From Beaufortia kweichowensis (taxonomy: Eukaryota > Chordata > Actinopteri > Cypriniformes > Gastromyzontidae), in NCBI GenBank assembly GCA_019155185.1, contig CM032802.1, forward strand, positions 5,556,501-5,620,500: DNA of 64,000 bases. Reading direction: 5' to 3'. A program made the position numbers and the translations under genes. This document shows positions 12,501 to 23,520 of this stretch, one piece after another. Numbering within the stretch: the stretch's first letter is position 1; the number at the start of each line of letters is the position of its first letter. Under the pieces are notes generated by a model. The model was not told the origin of the DNA and made no database searches. It worked only from the letters and a program-made list of their open reading frames with translations.

Positions 12501-15500
12501 ACTAGGCATGATAATTCGTTTTGGTGTAGGTCGCATTTCCTGTGGGATTTTGGGAACCACACGTCTGTGATGATTATTGTGCCATTTAAATTTGCAAATG
12601 AAGAACTTGAAATGGTTTTGACAGATCCTCCTACTTGCTGAAGGACACACAGAGGACAAATCTGTAGACTAGGTAAACACTCTTACATAACACATCACGC
12701 ACCAGCTCTAATTTTTGCTTCAACACTGATGACAGCACGACAACTCTGCCCTTTGGGAATTCTTTTAAAATTCCATTGAAAACACTGTTTTCCAGTTACA
12801 AGCAAGATAAAAAGTGCTCTAGCCTCTGGACTGACAGTAAGACCCCCATCAGGAGGCATTGTGTTTGTGCGGAGTGGTGCGAGAGGACACGAGGAGATTT
12901 TTATCTGCACGTGTTCTTCACACGACTGAACAAGAAGCATTTCAGGACATTTTTCAGGGGTTTTACAGCGCTATACTTGATTTCGGTATACTGTACCTCT
13001 TCTCATTAGGGGCCATGTCAAACAGGATATTCTCCTCCACTGTGGCATTAAAGAGCCAAGGTCTCTGGGAAACATAGGCGACTGAACCTCTCTTCCTAAA
13101 AACCAGCAGCATGGTTTTTGGTACAGTCACTTATAAATATATGAAATATAAATTACTGTGTTATGCAAATAAAAAGTAATATTTACATGGGTGACTGTCT
13201 TCCGTTTATGCAATGTGCTCTGTAATACAAAAACAATATTACTCGTACATTCAAGTTTTGTTTTTTATTATTTAATGTTATTTAAGTGTGATAGCAAAAG
13301 TTGTATTTAACCTGTTAACTGTCATCGTTCCTAGGGAAGAACACCTATGTTATTTCCCTATTCACTGTAATATTTCATTGTTGAGTTTTAATATAATCAT
13401 AACAAACTTAAAATTGATGGAAAGGTATAAGACTCGAGATGAAATGTTTGACAAATTTTCATAACAAAAAACGTAAACAAATTCATATCTAATATTAAAA
13501 ATACCTACAATGATTTTTTTTAAAGACTTAAAAATGTTTGGAAAAATATCTAATATCAAAAAATGGAAAGAAAATGTAGTTTAGATGTGCATTTTCATGT
13601 GTATACTTAATTTCTGCTGTGACCGTTATCAGGTTAAGTTAAAGATATTTAAGTTAATATTTTAACATTATTTTATATACCTCACATTATCTTCTGGATC
13701 AGTCTTGGGTAAACTGTGGGAAAACAACCAAATACTTTTAATGTATACTTCAAATGCATTGTAAGTCTCTTTGTATGTCTGCCAAATGCATAATATAATA
13801 ATGCATAATTGTAATGTATTGGTCTATTTGAGATGTAGGCATGTTCATATCCTCTTCTTTATTATTGCTTAATTGTAATATTACAATACAGCATTACTGT
13901 AAATTAGTCACACTTTCTGTTTTACTGAACCTGTTCCATGTGATGTTTCCAGAGATCTTCTGCATTTCCCCCAGTGCCGCCAACAAAAGCGATGACTTCC
14001 CGCTTCCTACTTGCCCCACGATCATCGTCAGCTGACCTGATACACACAGATGTGAAGACAGAGGGGAAACAGGTAAACCCTTTCTGATTACAAGTATAAT
14101 ACTACAGTACAGAAACAGTAAAGCACATACACATCCAAACATAGAACCTCACCGAAGGGAACTTTAATGTTGATATTGGATAGAGTCGGGCATCCCTGTG
14201 TCCATGTGAAGCAGCCATTTACAATCTAGCCATGTAAAACAAGAAACAAAGTTACCTATCTATGTACTAATTCTCTCACACAAATCTAACCTTGACACTT
14301 CTCACACAAATCCAACCTTGATACAGACTTCCTCCTCCTGAGAAGACGATTGTCTCAGTTCCTGGTCTTCTTGCTGAAAGTTCCTATTAACATCCTGTTT
14401 GGATTTATTCTTACGATTCACCAGCTTGGCCTGAAGCTGTAATGCATACTGAAGGTAAAGAGAAAAACATCTTTATTCAATTAATATTCTCAGTTACTGT
14501 AGTGTTGAGTACAAAACCTATTACTACCAAACCATCAAAATACTGTATATACAGTAAATGAGCAAGCTTTGATCTAACTTTGTGTTTAATTTTTGTCTGA
14601 CGTTTAAATGCAGTTCTAAATGTCCAACCACATAAATAAAATATTAAACTTACAATTTATGAACACAAATATTCAGCATTTTTTCAATGTCCTTCATTTA
14701 ATTTCCATTCTGTTGGTCTTGTAAAATTATTCCTGTTACTCACAAAAATCAGTTGCCATCCACAATATTTTTTTGTAGAATTACAATTAAAGAAAAAGAA
14801 GTACAATTACTACCACAATACAATACCTACTAATAATCATAATCAACTAACTCTAGTGTTTTACTCACAACAGACTTAATGTTGTTTTTTGCGGGAGTTT
14901 GGACCGTGCCATCATGATCGATTTCAATCTCTGCACTGCCAAGAAATTCACTCAGCTTCTGCACACTGAGAAAAGGTAGGAAAGAGGAAATATCTGCAGT
15001 TATAACTTGTATCCTGTAATTAAAGCTACATGGCATTGAATACACTGTAGCTATGTGATACAAAGAAAAAATTGAAAGCTTAATTTTGGTATTCATGTGC
15101 ATGAACGGCAAATGCATCATAATGCTGAGTATTGAAAGATGTTAGGGTGAAGGCTGTCAATCACCTTACGAGAGCTTTGACTGTAGAGTGTAAAACACTG
15201 GAAAGCAGGAAGAGAGGCGTGACCAGGATGTGAAAGAGTGAAAGAGACCCGAAAGCCACAGCAGGAGACAAATCTGTCGCACTGTGCACGTGTACGTGAA
15301 CCACAAATATCTGTTAAACAAAGAATACATCAGTTTATCATGAATCACCTAAATATAGCTCTCAAATTTGAATACTTTGGCTGTCACATATAATGGCATT
15401 GTGTTTAGCTCATCTGTGACCCAGAAAAACTTAGCTTTAGATTTTAAAGGTCATAATTTTTAAGAAACTGAGCTATGACGGATGAATTATGAATAAACTC

Positions 15501-18500
15501 ACTGTGAGAACGGCAGCGATTGGAATGGCAGCATTCATAAACACTGCAAGAAAAAAGATAAGTGCACTTTTCAGTATATCAGAATTTTAAGTGTATATAT
15601 ATCTTTGTACACAATTGTATTTTTCTAGCACTTTTCCAAATACACCGTTTTAAGCAGCTTTACAGAAAATATTTTAGCACAAGATTAAGAGGTCGCGTCT
15701 CACTGGAAAGGGATGTATAAAGTGCAAACGTTCGGAGGTTGTTCAGCTCTCTCCTGCGCGTTTCCTCCACGCTGGATCTGAAGATGTGCTCCCATGCGTA
15801 CAGCTTCAAGAGCTTGATTCCCCTCAGCAGCTCATTAGTTTTCTTCAGTCTTTCACTGGTGTGTTCCTGCAACACACGTCCAGCACCATTATGTCGCTGA
15901 ACAGCCTCCCGGTCTTATGCCCATGATTTAAAGCTTTTATAAAACTCTTCAAAAGTTTATACTGATCAACAACACTACTCTCATGCTCACCAGAGTACTC
16001 TTCTGAGCACGTGAGAGTTGAGTGGCCACAAAATACTGCAGAGGAGCCAGAACAGCGATGACTGTTGCACCAATCAGAGCGCTCACTCCCAGCAGATAGT
16101 ACAGGAGGAGAACTCCAATGACAATCTATAAATGACAAATATACATTAAAACAACACTTAAGACTTCCGATGCCCTCTCGAGATAATAAGCCAGAAATTT
16201 GATAACCTGAACAGGCATGGCCCACAGGTTTGGACAGAGAAAGAAGAACCACATGAGGTGGTTGGTGTCACGGGCAACCAGGCTGCAGATCTGGGCTGTC
16301 GTCATGTCACCCATAGACATGTTAGAGGTGCACAGACGCATGATCTTATTGTAAATCTTAGTCTGTGGGTGAAAAACATTAACATTAGCTACAGCCAGAA
16401 GAATTTAGAAGTTTACAATATCAGAATTAGTATGATTGATCATTATCAGTAATAATAGTTTATGAATCCGTATTGTGTAAAAAGTCAATAACTCAGAATA
16501 CATTTAATTATGTATTTTGTACATTCGAGTTTTACTTAATCTTTATCAAGATAAACACTGTTTTTTTCTTTTTCAGTTTGCTCACCCAAAACGTCTTTTT
16601 ATGTATAAATTTAATTTAACAGAGATAAATGGCAAATAATAACCATATTTACTGTCTATGTTGCTTGTAACTGGAAGTAAGTAAACATCTGTAAAGTATT
16701 TTTACATACATTTTTAGAACTATACTGGTTTAAAAATATTGACAAATATTAGCCATATGCTGTGTATGTTGCTTGAGTAATGTATTTTACATTTATTTTT
16801 ATGGCTGTATTGATTCATGAGGTCTACTAGACCTGTGAATATTAACACGAACACCACACAAGGGTTATGTAAAAATAGCAAATACAGTTGGATGGTGGAA
16901 ATGATGGATAAGTCATGAGTCATACCTGTATGGCCCCTCTGAGCTTTATTCCCGTCTCTATGGCAACATAATAAGATGCTTGTAAGAAGGTTCTTTGTAG
17001 CAGCAGGGCCAAGAAAAGCAGCACAGCTAGAACATATGCATTTGCTAAGAATGCTTCAGAGGAGATAAAGTGCACTCCAAGCAACTTGACCTGCAAAAGA
17101 GAAGGTGTAAAAACCTGGTAACCAATATTGATTCTCCTCCTTATTGATTGGTGAGATGGTCATTTGTGTGTTCATCTGTTAGTTCTTTCATTCATTCATT
17201 AAAGAAAGAACGAGACAAGTAAACAAACATGTGGCCAACAAACAAGACGTAAAGCCAGACTAGTAAATCAAATCAGGGTACAAATGAGCAGTTCTCCCTC
17301 CCCCACACATATTAAAGCCATCAGGAGCATACAGTCATCTAATAGCATATAATAGGCCTTTAAGCCCTGAAGTTATATATCACAGCAATTATTGAAGCCT
17401 TTTAACCGTGTGCAATTGTTTATGGGATGTGAGAAGCACATGCAATCCTCTTTGCATTTAGAATATCATCCATTTTTATTAGGAGATGAGGAATTAAGAA
17501 TACTCAAGTAATTAGTTTCTCCCTGGAAAATTCATATAAAACCTTTATGGCACATTTTTTGTTAATACTACTAATAATAATACTAATACTACAAATCATA
17601 AGGATATCGTGCCGTTGCTTGCTTCTGGTAAATTAAGTAAGATTATGCAGCAGCACACACAGAAGAGTATTTTTCCTAAGTGTTCATCTATTAATATTCA
17701 TGAATAATACACTTGAAAATATAATGAAATGTAAAATATAAATGTTATGTTGAAGAACAAATGTAAGACATCATTTCCTTAGTTTAATATTTGTTTATCC
17801 TCTGTTGTGATAATATTTTATATATATTTTTAAAATATTTAATTTTCCTGGGCCTTAACTCTGTAAACTTAAATTCTTCAACATGAATACATGTTTGTAA
17901 TACATCTTTAATAATATTTTAAAATAAAAACCAAAAATGTCTACATTATCCTGCTCATTACCCAGCTTGCCACAAGAGTAAACTATTGGACGTGAAATAT
18001 TGATTTGAGAAAACGTTTCCTATCGGCTTTAGACACAATGTCAACCGAGACACAATGTTCAGACAAACATGCAGTTTGATTTAATAATTTGTAATCTTGT
18101 ATATGTAATTAGTTAGGCATATTTCTATCTAATTTATTTATAAGTAAATTATTTTCCAGGTCAAATTTCAGTCAAGGTCAAAAGTCACAGCTGGAGTGCT
18201 GTGTAATAAGAGGTTGTAAGAGCAATAGCACTGACAATCGCATTGTTATACTAAATATCAGCATTGCTTGCCCAAACTACAACCTGTTTACTACAACGGC
18301 ACTCTTGCATGTGTGTGATGTTGCTCAAGCATGAGTGTGCATTGGTACCGGGGGCAGAGCCGTGTGGTTATCACTGCTGATATGATGAACAATCCCAGAG
18401 ATGCAGAGCGGACCAGCAAAGCCCAGCAGGTCTGCCATAAAGCGGAATGTAATGCTTAACACCAGCGGCCTGCCGAATGCTTGACGAAGAGCATGCCAAA

Positions 18501-21500
18501 TCCATCTCGACCCTTTCAGTAGGACAGGGCCCTTCTCCTACACACAAACACAGAATAAAAGATCATTAGAAAGAGTATGAAGTCATTTACTGACCTTGGT
18601 GTCATTATTTGTTGCCGACTAGCGGACAAAAAACTGTGAGATTTAGTGACTGTATTTCATTTTAATCCTCTAATCTGGTAAATTAGTAACTCGTGTAGAG
18701 ATTATGTAATATCCACACCCATTTGTAGCATCTATCACTGCAGCATCTTACATAAGGAGCTTAATAAGAAGTGTTTCAAGAAGTCCCATCTGTGTTTGGG
18801 GACAAAAGGGATAAAAACAATTCTGTTGAATTAAGGACATTCTGGTTATACTTCATTTAAGTGGATGTCTACACAAATAAAACTGAGAGAACAAAAAAAA
18901 GGATCATCCAAAAATAATAGAAACATTATAATAAAGGTCATACAATGTCAGGAGTTTGCAAAATGATTTCTAAATCCGTCATGGTAGGAGACATCACTGT
19001 GCTTACGTAATATCTGGTTGCATTAATCTGAGCTTGCTTCGTGGTTTATCGTGATATTCTTCAGTCTTGATTAAAGCACACAGGCTACTGCTATTGAACT
19101 GAGATATCACGCTTGCTATTCAATATCAGTTTACCAAAGATAAAGACATTAATATTGAAGATTACTCTCTTCCGGTTTTCAGATTCAGATATATAAATAG
19201 TTCAAATCAAAATCTAGCAAATATATCTGTGCGTTTGTACTCGCAATATAATGGAAGTTACTGTACCATTTGTGAGTCGAAGGCTTTGCGCAGCCTTTGG
19301 TAGTTTGTAAGAGCCCTCATGGATATGGGCAGCTTGCCGATGGTCTTCAGATCAATAGGACGCTGGTGTGCAGAGGTGATGAAGGTGTTCATCCACCAAT
19401 ATGTGCTCTTGGACAGCAGGTTTACGAACGGCTGCAAGAACCGAACACCAAGATCCTGAAGATCATCAGGAGGTTTCACCTCTGTGGACTGTGGAAACCA
19501 CATGTAGTGCTGAAACAAAAGAAAAGAAGGTCAGATCACAGAGAGATACACGTCAAATGTGCTATGTAGTGCAAGACTTAGTAATATTACAGAAAATCAT
19601 TTGATTAAACAACTACTGATATTAATAGTAGTTTCTGTAGCTTTCCAAGGGATCTCATTCAAATTGTAACTGCCCAAACATTTACTCCTATAGTCTGAAA
19701 CTACACATGCAATGATTACAAGAACAGATTATCCCTGTGATTAAATTATGAACGTTCATTTTTGAGCAGTCAAAAAACGTTTTAGGCCTGAGCCTCTGTT
19801 CACCTCAGAAGCTACAGAACACAATCTGTCCCGAAAAACAGCTTAGCAATTCAAGGGGAAAGTGAGGGATTTAGCCCCATCCAACAGGAACTGATGCAGG
19901 GTAGCGAACATCTGTCAGACAGACAGAAGTTCATTGTGCACTGCGATGCCATTTCAGTCATCTGTAAACTACAGAGAGTCCAGGTTTTCATTTTAATCCC
20001 ACACAGAGCAAGAGGGCTTTTATTTATACTATTGTGTAACAGAGAGGAATCATGCTGTACCTACAGAATAAGTGCATCACTGTGACTTTAATTTGTTTCT
20101 GTCTGACTCTGACATGAAGAATTTTTGTGCAAGTTGCGTTCAAAATCCACTTCCCTCAAAAATTTTACATTACTGATATTAAAGTCTTGAAAAAAGAAAT
20201 AAATGTATATCCAAAATAGACAATTTTATTAAACGTTGTCTCAATTTATACTCACCCTCCTCAGTATAACATTGACCTCTACGCCCAACAACAGCCCATA
20301 GATGAGCACCAGAAGTCCTGTAATGCAGAAACGTAACTGCCTCGGCCCAATGCCATGATCGTCATACTTTACAATCTTTATCGTTTTGGTGACGAAGGCC
20401 AAGGTCCAGTAGATCAGCAATGCTGGATAAAAACAGAAATAATTCATGAATATTATTAACCACATTATGAAAAGCACATTTGTTTAATAAAGAATGAGGG
20501 TGTATCTACAGAACAAGAATATTGCAGCATTAATCTTATTAATATAATAATTGCATTAATCTGATATAATGTTTTCAAAATAATTTTTTTTTACCTATAA
20601 GCAGCTTGGGAAAGTTGGAGGTCTCTATGTTATGATAATAGACAATGGAGGTTATGGCAGCCAGTATTCCAAGTCCTGCTGGCATGTAGAGATGGAGATG
20701 ACGAGACTGATTAAACCTGGTAAAATAAGGTAAATATCGTTATATTTGTTTTAAATGTACAAAATCAGTCTTTATAATGAACCCCATTGTGTGTTTATAC
20801 TGTGTATTTTATCTCAGTGGTTCTGTAAAGAACCTTTCACATCCACAGAACCCCGTGATTCCCAAAAGTCTCTTTCTTTGTAGTGGAAAAGGGTTCTTTA
20901 GACTACAAAAGTTGAAAATACAAATGGTGCTTTTAAGATTCTTTCACTGAGTTTTTTTTGGGGGAACCAAAACAGTTCTTCTATGGCATTGCTCTGAAGA
21001 ACCTTTAGTAGCACCTTTTTATTTTAAGATTGCATTACTAAAGCCAGGAAATTGTAGTTCTCACCCATCTGAGACGATTCCCTCAGCGATCTCACACACC
21101 AACACAAACAGCAGGATGGTGGTAAGTAGCCAGCGGAAGTTATGGCCAGGGAAGTGAAGCCACGTGCTGTGGTGAATGTGAACCTTAGAGCTCTGACTGC
21201 CCCAACCTACACAAAACATAAACACAGAATGACACTCTCATGTTTGTTATATTCATTTAGCTGTTAAAACTGTCAGAATACTTGCTTGATCATTAAATGA
21301 TAGGGGATCATTAACAGAAAGCTACAGTACTACTTTATGCCAAGCCTACACTGATTATAGGTGAATGTAATTTTACCAAGTAGGACATCATTACTGATAT
21401 TAACATCATTGTTGGTACTGAAACAACATTTTAATCAGATTGCAGGATTAGGTTTAAGGTTAATGTTAGGTTTAGGACTGGGTTAGGGGCTTATATACAT

Positions 21501-22542
21501 TTATATACAAAAAGTGTTATTTTTTCTCTGAAGGGTTATAGGTAGGGTTTAGGATAGGACTGGTTTATTTAACTAAAATTTTGTAAAACAACTTGCATTG
21601 ATCCAGAGTGACCTGCTTTACGGCTTATACTGTAAAATGTGAAATACTGCATGGAGAAACATCTCACCAATGAAGAGGATGGGGAAGGTGCTAAACAGCA
21701 AGAAGACGTGTGGGACGACACCTAGAGCATCCAAAAAGCAGCCGTTATTTAGTAGACCATTATCAACTTTATATGCTGAGGAGTTATCAGTGCCACAGAA
21801 GGACAAAGTGCTGTTGGAGATGGGAGACTGAAGAAACAAGAAAGAGACAAAAGATGTCCTAAATTAATGTAAGGCTATATATAACTACATGCTCCATATG
21901 CATGCAACTAACCATTAAAGGATTTGTTGTGTCTGAACACCAGGGTATTCTGAGATAAAGCTCACAAATATACTCCTTTATTCCTGAGTAAGTGTCATAT
22001 TGCAAATACATGCAATGTCCATTCCACTGAGTGGACCTTCAAAGTCATTCTCTTTCCATCTTATTCGTTTAGTGTATAAGCATTGATTTTTAGTGCTTTA
22101 ATGTCCACATATAAATGTATATATTGGTTTAGTGCACTGAGCCATCATCAGCCCTACTGGAATATTACTAGAATACACACTAGACTATTTCAGTTCTAAA
22201 CTGGTGTCAAAAACGTGTTCTAATATTTCATTCATCTCGTTGAATATACGATATACAATGGAGTGACGTCATTAGAAGAACAATCTATCGTGTAAACAAT
22301 TATGAAACTGTTCTGTAGGTATGAAACAAATATTAAAAATCGAACTTGTGTTCATGTTTAATCATTTTTGTGAGCATACATTTTATGCTTCAAAATATTT
22401 TTTTGAAATATTTAAAGAAACAAGCGATTAAGCAGTAAGATTAATAAATCTATCGGAAAACTGTTTATTTTTAATATATAATATAAATGTATTAAAATGG
22501 TGTTAATGCAGATGTACTCACCGGTCTATATCCTCGCATCAT
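5121..22542 (-). CDS. abcc8: ATP-binding cassette C8, sulfonylurea receptor 1 (SUR1), 39 coding exons
   Basis: A complete model runs from ATG at 22542-22540 to TGA at 5123-5121. All 39 exons have GT-AG borders and consistent phases, giving 1572 residues (human SUR1 about 1581). The order is TMD0, L0 linker, TMD1, NBD1, TMD2, NBD2, as in SUR proteins; the exons are given in the five domain entries. The family is known to form K-ATP channels with Kir6.x, coupling the ADP/ATP ratio to membrane potential in beta cells, neurons and muscle. SUR1 rather than SUR2 (abcc9) is indicated by the N-terminus (FCGTDN..AYKVDNG), the C-terminal FVRADK, and a serine (residue 1228, NNISSLF) where SUR2 has tyrosine. 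NBD1 is typically degenerate (LDDP, Asp in place of the catalytic Glu); NBD2 has MDEATASID. Oddities: an extra 5' exon, RKN in place of RKR, and Ser for Cys in Walker A of NBD1. Confidence 0.95.
6793..6975. repeat. GAATCG/GATTC-rich interspersed repeat in abcc8 intron 32
   Basis: Short direct and inverted GATTC/GAATC words recur (GATTCAC, GATTCTTTTAAAAGAATC as a perfect palindrome near 6860, GAATCAGTTCACGATTC, GAATCGGCTTCTCACGCC). This pattern is typical of a common fish repeat family. Assignment to a named family was not possible. Confidence 0.4.
7754..10138 (-). CDS. abcc8: abcc8 exons 25-32: TMD2
   Basis: Exons on the - strand: 10138-9894, 9393-9227, 9133-9064, 8950-8793, 8650-8558, 8434-8332, 8085-7972, 7874-7754 (residues 964-1320). 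Segments include AAGLLLLPLLVLSQLTKHSL, ATDFWLAHWTS, ILCLVTSLTVEWTGLRVA, TPLGNILNRFSTDTNTIDQ, ECLSRSTLLCVSAVGVISYV, TPVFLIALLPLAIACYFIQK, YFRVASRDLQEL, LTTIRAYR, LTAANRWLEVRMEYIGA and SAGLVGLGLTYALMVSNYL. The NNISSLF motif (exon 30) places Ser1228 at the human Ser1238 position, which is known to allow high-affinity tolbutamide binding (Tyr in SUR2). The exon 26 acceptor lies directly on a (CT)n microsatellite. Confidence 0.93.
9395..9420. repeat. (GA)n microsatellite at abcc8 exon 26 acceptor
   Basis: A run of about 12 GA units abuts the acceptor of abcc8 exon 26. On the - strand it reads (CT)n followed by CAG and the exon, so the microsatellite is the polypyrimidine tract. Confidence 0.9.
10240..10345. 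repeat. fragment of a fish interspersed repeat in abcc8 intron 24
   Basis: It opens with TTAAAGGTGAAGTGTGTAAT, a start recalled from a widespread teleost element; the similarity fades after about 100 bases. The family name was not determined. Confidence 0.35.
11252..14965 (-). CDS. abcc8: abcc8 exons 14-24: linker, NBD1 and post-NBD1 linker
   Basis: Exons on the - strand: 14965-14869, 14448-14317, 14225-14153, 14036-13931, 13713-13681, 13095-12997, 12362-12278, 12138-12058, 11967-11830, 11530-11420, 11336-11252 (residues 617-963). The TMD1-NBD1 linker includes LVNRKNKSK at 658-666, where mammalian SUR1 has the RKR retention signal. NBD1: Walker A GQVGSGKSS (Lys731), Q-loop region AYVSQRPWLF, signature LSGGQRQR (829-836), Walker B VVFLDDPFSALD (Asp-Asp, so a degenerate ATPase site as expected), and VTHKLQYLPNAD. 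The NBD1 outer loop is short (SLPKTDPEDNV), and the acidic stretch after NBD1 (TEDEDEGD) is much shorter than in human. A 26-bp tandem duplication covers the donor of exon 15. Confidence 0.92.
13307..13637. mobile_element. TTAA-bounded inverted-repeat element, copy 1 (piggyBac-like MITE)
   Basis: The element begins TTAACCTGTTAACTG and ends with the near-perfect inverse (GTTATCAGGTTAA), 331 bp in all, inside the abcc8 intron between exons 18 and 19. A second copy of similar length with the same ends and related interior (ATTTCATTG.., AAATTGATGGAAAGGT, TTTTCATGTGTA) lies at 63345-63653. TTAA at both borders and a CC start are hallmarks of piggyBac targets and termini; no transposase is encoded. 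The class assignment is inference. Confidence 0.65.
13752..13795 (+). repeat. 3'-tail fragment of a fish SINE/LINE
   Basis: AATGCATTGTAAGTCTCTTTG..GTCTGCCAAATGCAT matches, with a small deletion, the tail of the SINE at 50741-50899 in this window. It sits in the abcc8 intron before exon 18. Confidence 0.6.
14274..14323. repeat. 26-bp tandem duplication over abcc8 exon 15 donor
   Basis: Two adjacent copies of CTCACACAAATCNAACCTTGA, offset by 26 bases. The copy at 14301-14323 contains the end of exon 15 and its donor (AAG|GTTGGA on the - strand); the copy at 14274-14299 carries a near-identical second donor (AAG|GTTAGA). Confidence 0.85.
15165..19509 (-). CDS. abcc8: abcc8 exons 6-13: L0 linker and TMD1
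   Basis: Exons on the - strand: 19509-19267, 18537-18349, 17090-16926, 16362-16207, 16125-15991, 15866-15704, 15543-15503, 15310-15165 (residues 205-616). The L0/lasso region carries VKPPDDLQDLGVRFLQPFVN and KLPISMRALTNYQRL. TMD1 follows: RFMADLLGFAGPLC, ANAYVLAVLLFLALLLQRTF, ASYYVAIETGIKLRGAIQ, MWFFFLCPNLWAMPVQ, YYLLGVSALIGATV, LLRGIKLLKLYAWEHIFRS and LFHILVTPLFLLSS. Exon 6 and exon 7 end at weak donors (GTACAG, GTACCA). They were chosen because other joins create stops and because the resulting protein aligns to SUR1 without gaps (FDSQM then EKGPV..RWIWHAL). The largest intron (18348-17091, about 1.26 kb) holds no recognisable element. Confidence 0.9.
20256..22542 (-). CDS. abcc8: abcc8 exons 1-5: N-terminus and TMD0
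   Basis: Exons on the - strand: 22542-22522, 21827-21668, 21206-21065, 20716-20595, 20422-20256 (residues 1-204). TMD0 is the five-helix module that binds the Kir6 pore subunit. Recognisable segments are [90 protein letters not shown] and GLLVLIYGLLLGVEVNVIL. Two N-glycosylation sequons precede the first helix (NST, NSS). Exon 2 has no ATG between its acceptor and FCG, where mammals start (MPLAFCG), so translation must begin in the 7-codon exon 1 (MMRGYRP), which joins in phase with a CCG|GTGAGT donor. Exon 1 is the least certain part. Intron 4 holds a fish repeat at 20816-21025. Confidence 0.85.
20816..21025. mobile_element. AAGAACC/GGTTCTT inverted-repeat element in abcc8 intron
   Basis: AAAGAACCTTTC, GGGTTCTTTAGA, GGAACCAAAACAGTTCTTC and GAAGAACCTTTAGTAGCACC occur as direct and inverted words over about 210 bp between exons 3 and 4. 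The pattern is that of a very common fish non-autonomous DNA repeat. No coding potential. Confidence 0.5.
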
Positions 22543-23460
22543 TTTGAAAAGAGATTATTTTGCTTTTCCCACATTCCTCACAAAGACAAAAAGTGTTTTC
22601 CGATACTAAAATTTTGTTTCTCAATGTATCAATGAAAACCATGCGCATAAAAATAAAACAAGACTACCAGTGAGCTTTGCATTTGTTGTAGTAAAGTCTT
22701 TGTACACAGAGCGCTTTGCATCAGTCGTGCCCTGTGACTGACATGAGCTCTGAGCGCGAGATTACGAGCACGAGCCTTTCATCCGAAATGATGGCGCTCG
22801 AGTCCAGTGTGATTTAATCTCCAACATGTATGCAATACTCCAACGAGTATTGAATTCTGATCAGGTAATACTAACCCCAACATTGGGAAACAAATTATTT
22901 AGAAATAAATACGAAGCCCCCGTGTAACTTTTAGACTTTGATTAAATAACTTAACAAGTTAATACATTAGTGACTTTTAGAATTGTATTTGTTGTATCTA
23001 AAACAGTGTATTAATAGCAAAATAATTAATCAACAACAACAGAAATAAGATAAGAACCCATAAAGAACCTACAGAAACAGTGTGTAGGAACTCTGCCCCT
23101 TAGTGGTAAAATAATGTAACTGTAATTTCACAAAGAAAAGCTCAGTGTTTGACTCTTATCTTTTTATAGATTTATGATGGTTTTTTGATGTACTGTAATA
23201 AATACTTCGGAGTTTAAAGGGGGAACATATTTTAACAACAAATGAAACCAAACATTTTGACTATTCAACGTGCTAGTTTGTATATAGGCATATACTGTAC
23301 ATATTGTATCTGTGAAAAATTCTGCAAAACAACAATTCAGTCTTTTGTACTCTTGAGGTTTATTAAAAGTTGTGTTTGATTTATGTATTAGAAAAAGCTC
23401 TTTCAGTCCTAACACGCCTAAACTTCAGCACCGCGGACAGCAACCCGTTCTACAGCGATG
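22543..23460. promoter_or_regulatory. shared upstream region of head-to-head abcc8 and scamp5
   Basis: About 0.9 kb separates the abcc8 start codon from the scamp5 core promoter. The abcc8 side (about 22680-22810) is locally richer in GC and CpG (GAGCGCGAG, GGCGCTCGAG, GAGCACGAGC). No TATA box was identified for abcc8. The extent and shared use are inferred from gene orientation only. Confidence 0.4.
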
Positions 23461-23520
23461 ATTGGTCTACAAGGCGGAAAGGGGCGTGTCTATAAAACAA
23501 TGCCGCCTTCTTATTGGAGT
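23461..23520 (+). promoter_or_regulatory. scamp5: putative scamp5 core promoter (CCAAT, GC box, TATA)
   Basis: Inverted CCAAT (ATTGG) at 23461-23465, a GC/KLF-type box GGGGCGTG at about 23481-23488, and TATAAAA at 23491-23497, followed by a second ATTGG near 23514. A good splice donor (AAAAG|GTAAG) at 23725/23726 would end a non-coding first exon of about 200 bases. The next exon would start at 24468 after TTTTTACTTGTAG and contains the start codon. These are sequence motifs only. Confidence 0.55.

Noticed and set aside
15413..15480. Another copy of the 37.5 kb TGTGACC element
   Set aside because: Only the first ten bases (TGTGACCCAG) agree; the interior and a right end could not be matched.
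5121..22542. Assignment as abcc9 (SUR2)
   Set aside because: The N-terminal FCGTDN..YKVD, the NNISSLF serine and the FVRADK end fit SUR1 better than SUR2.
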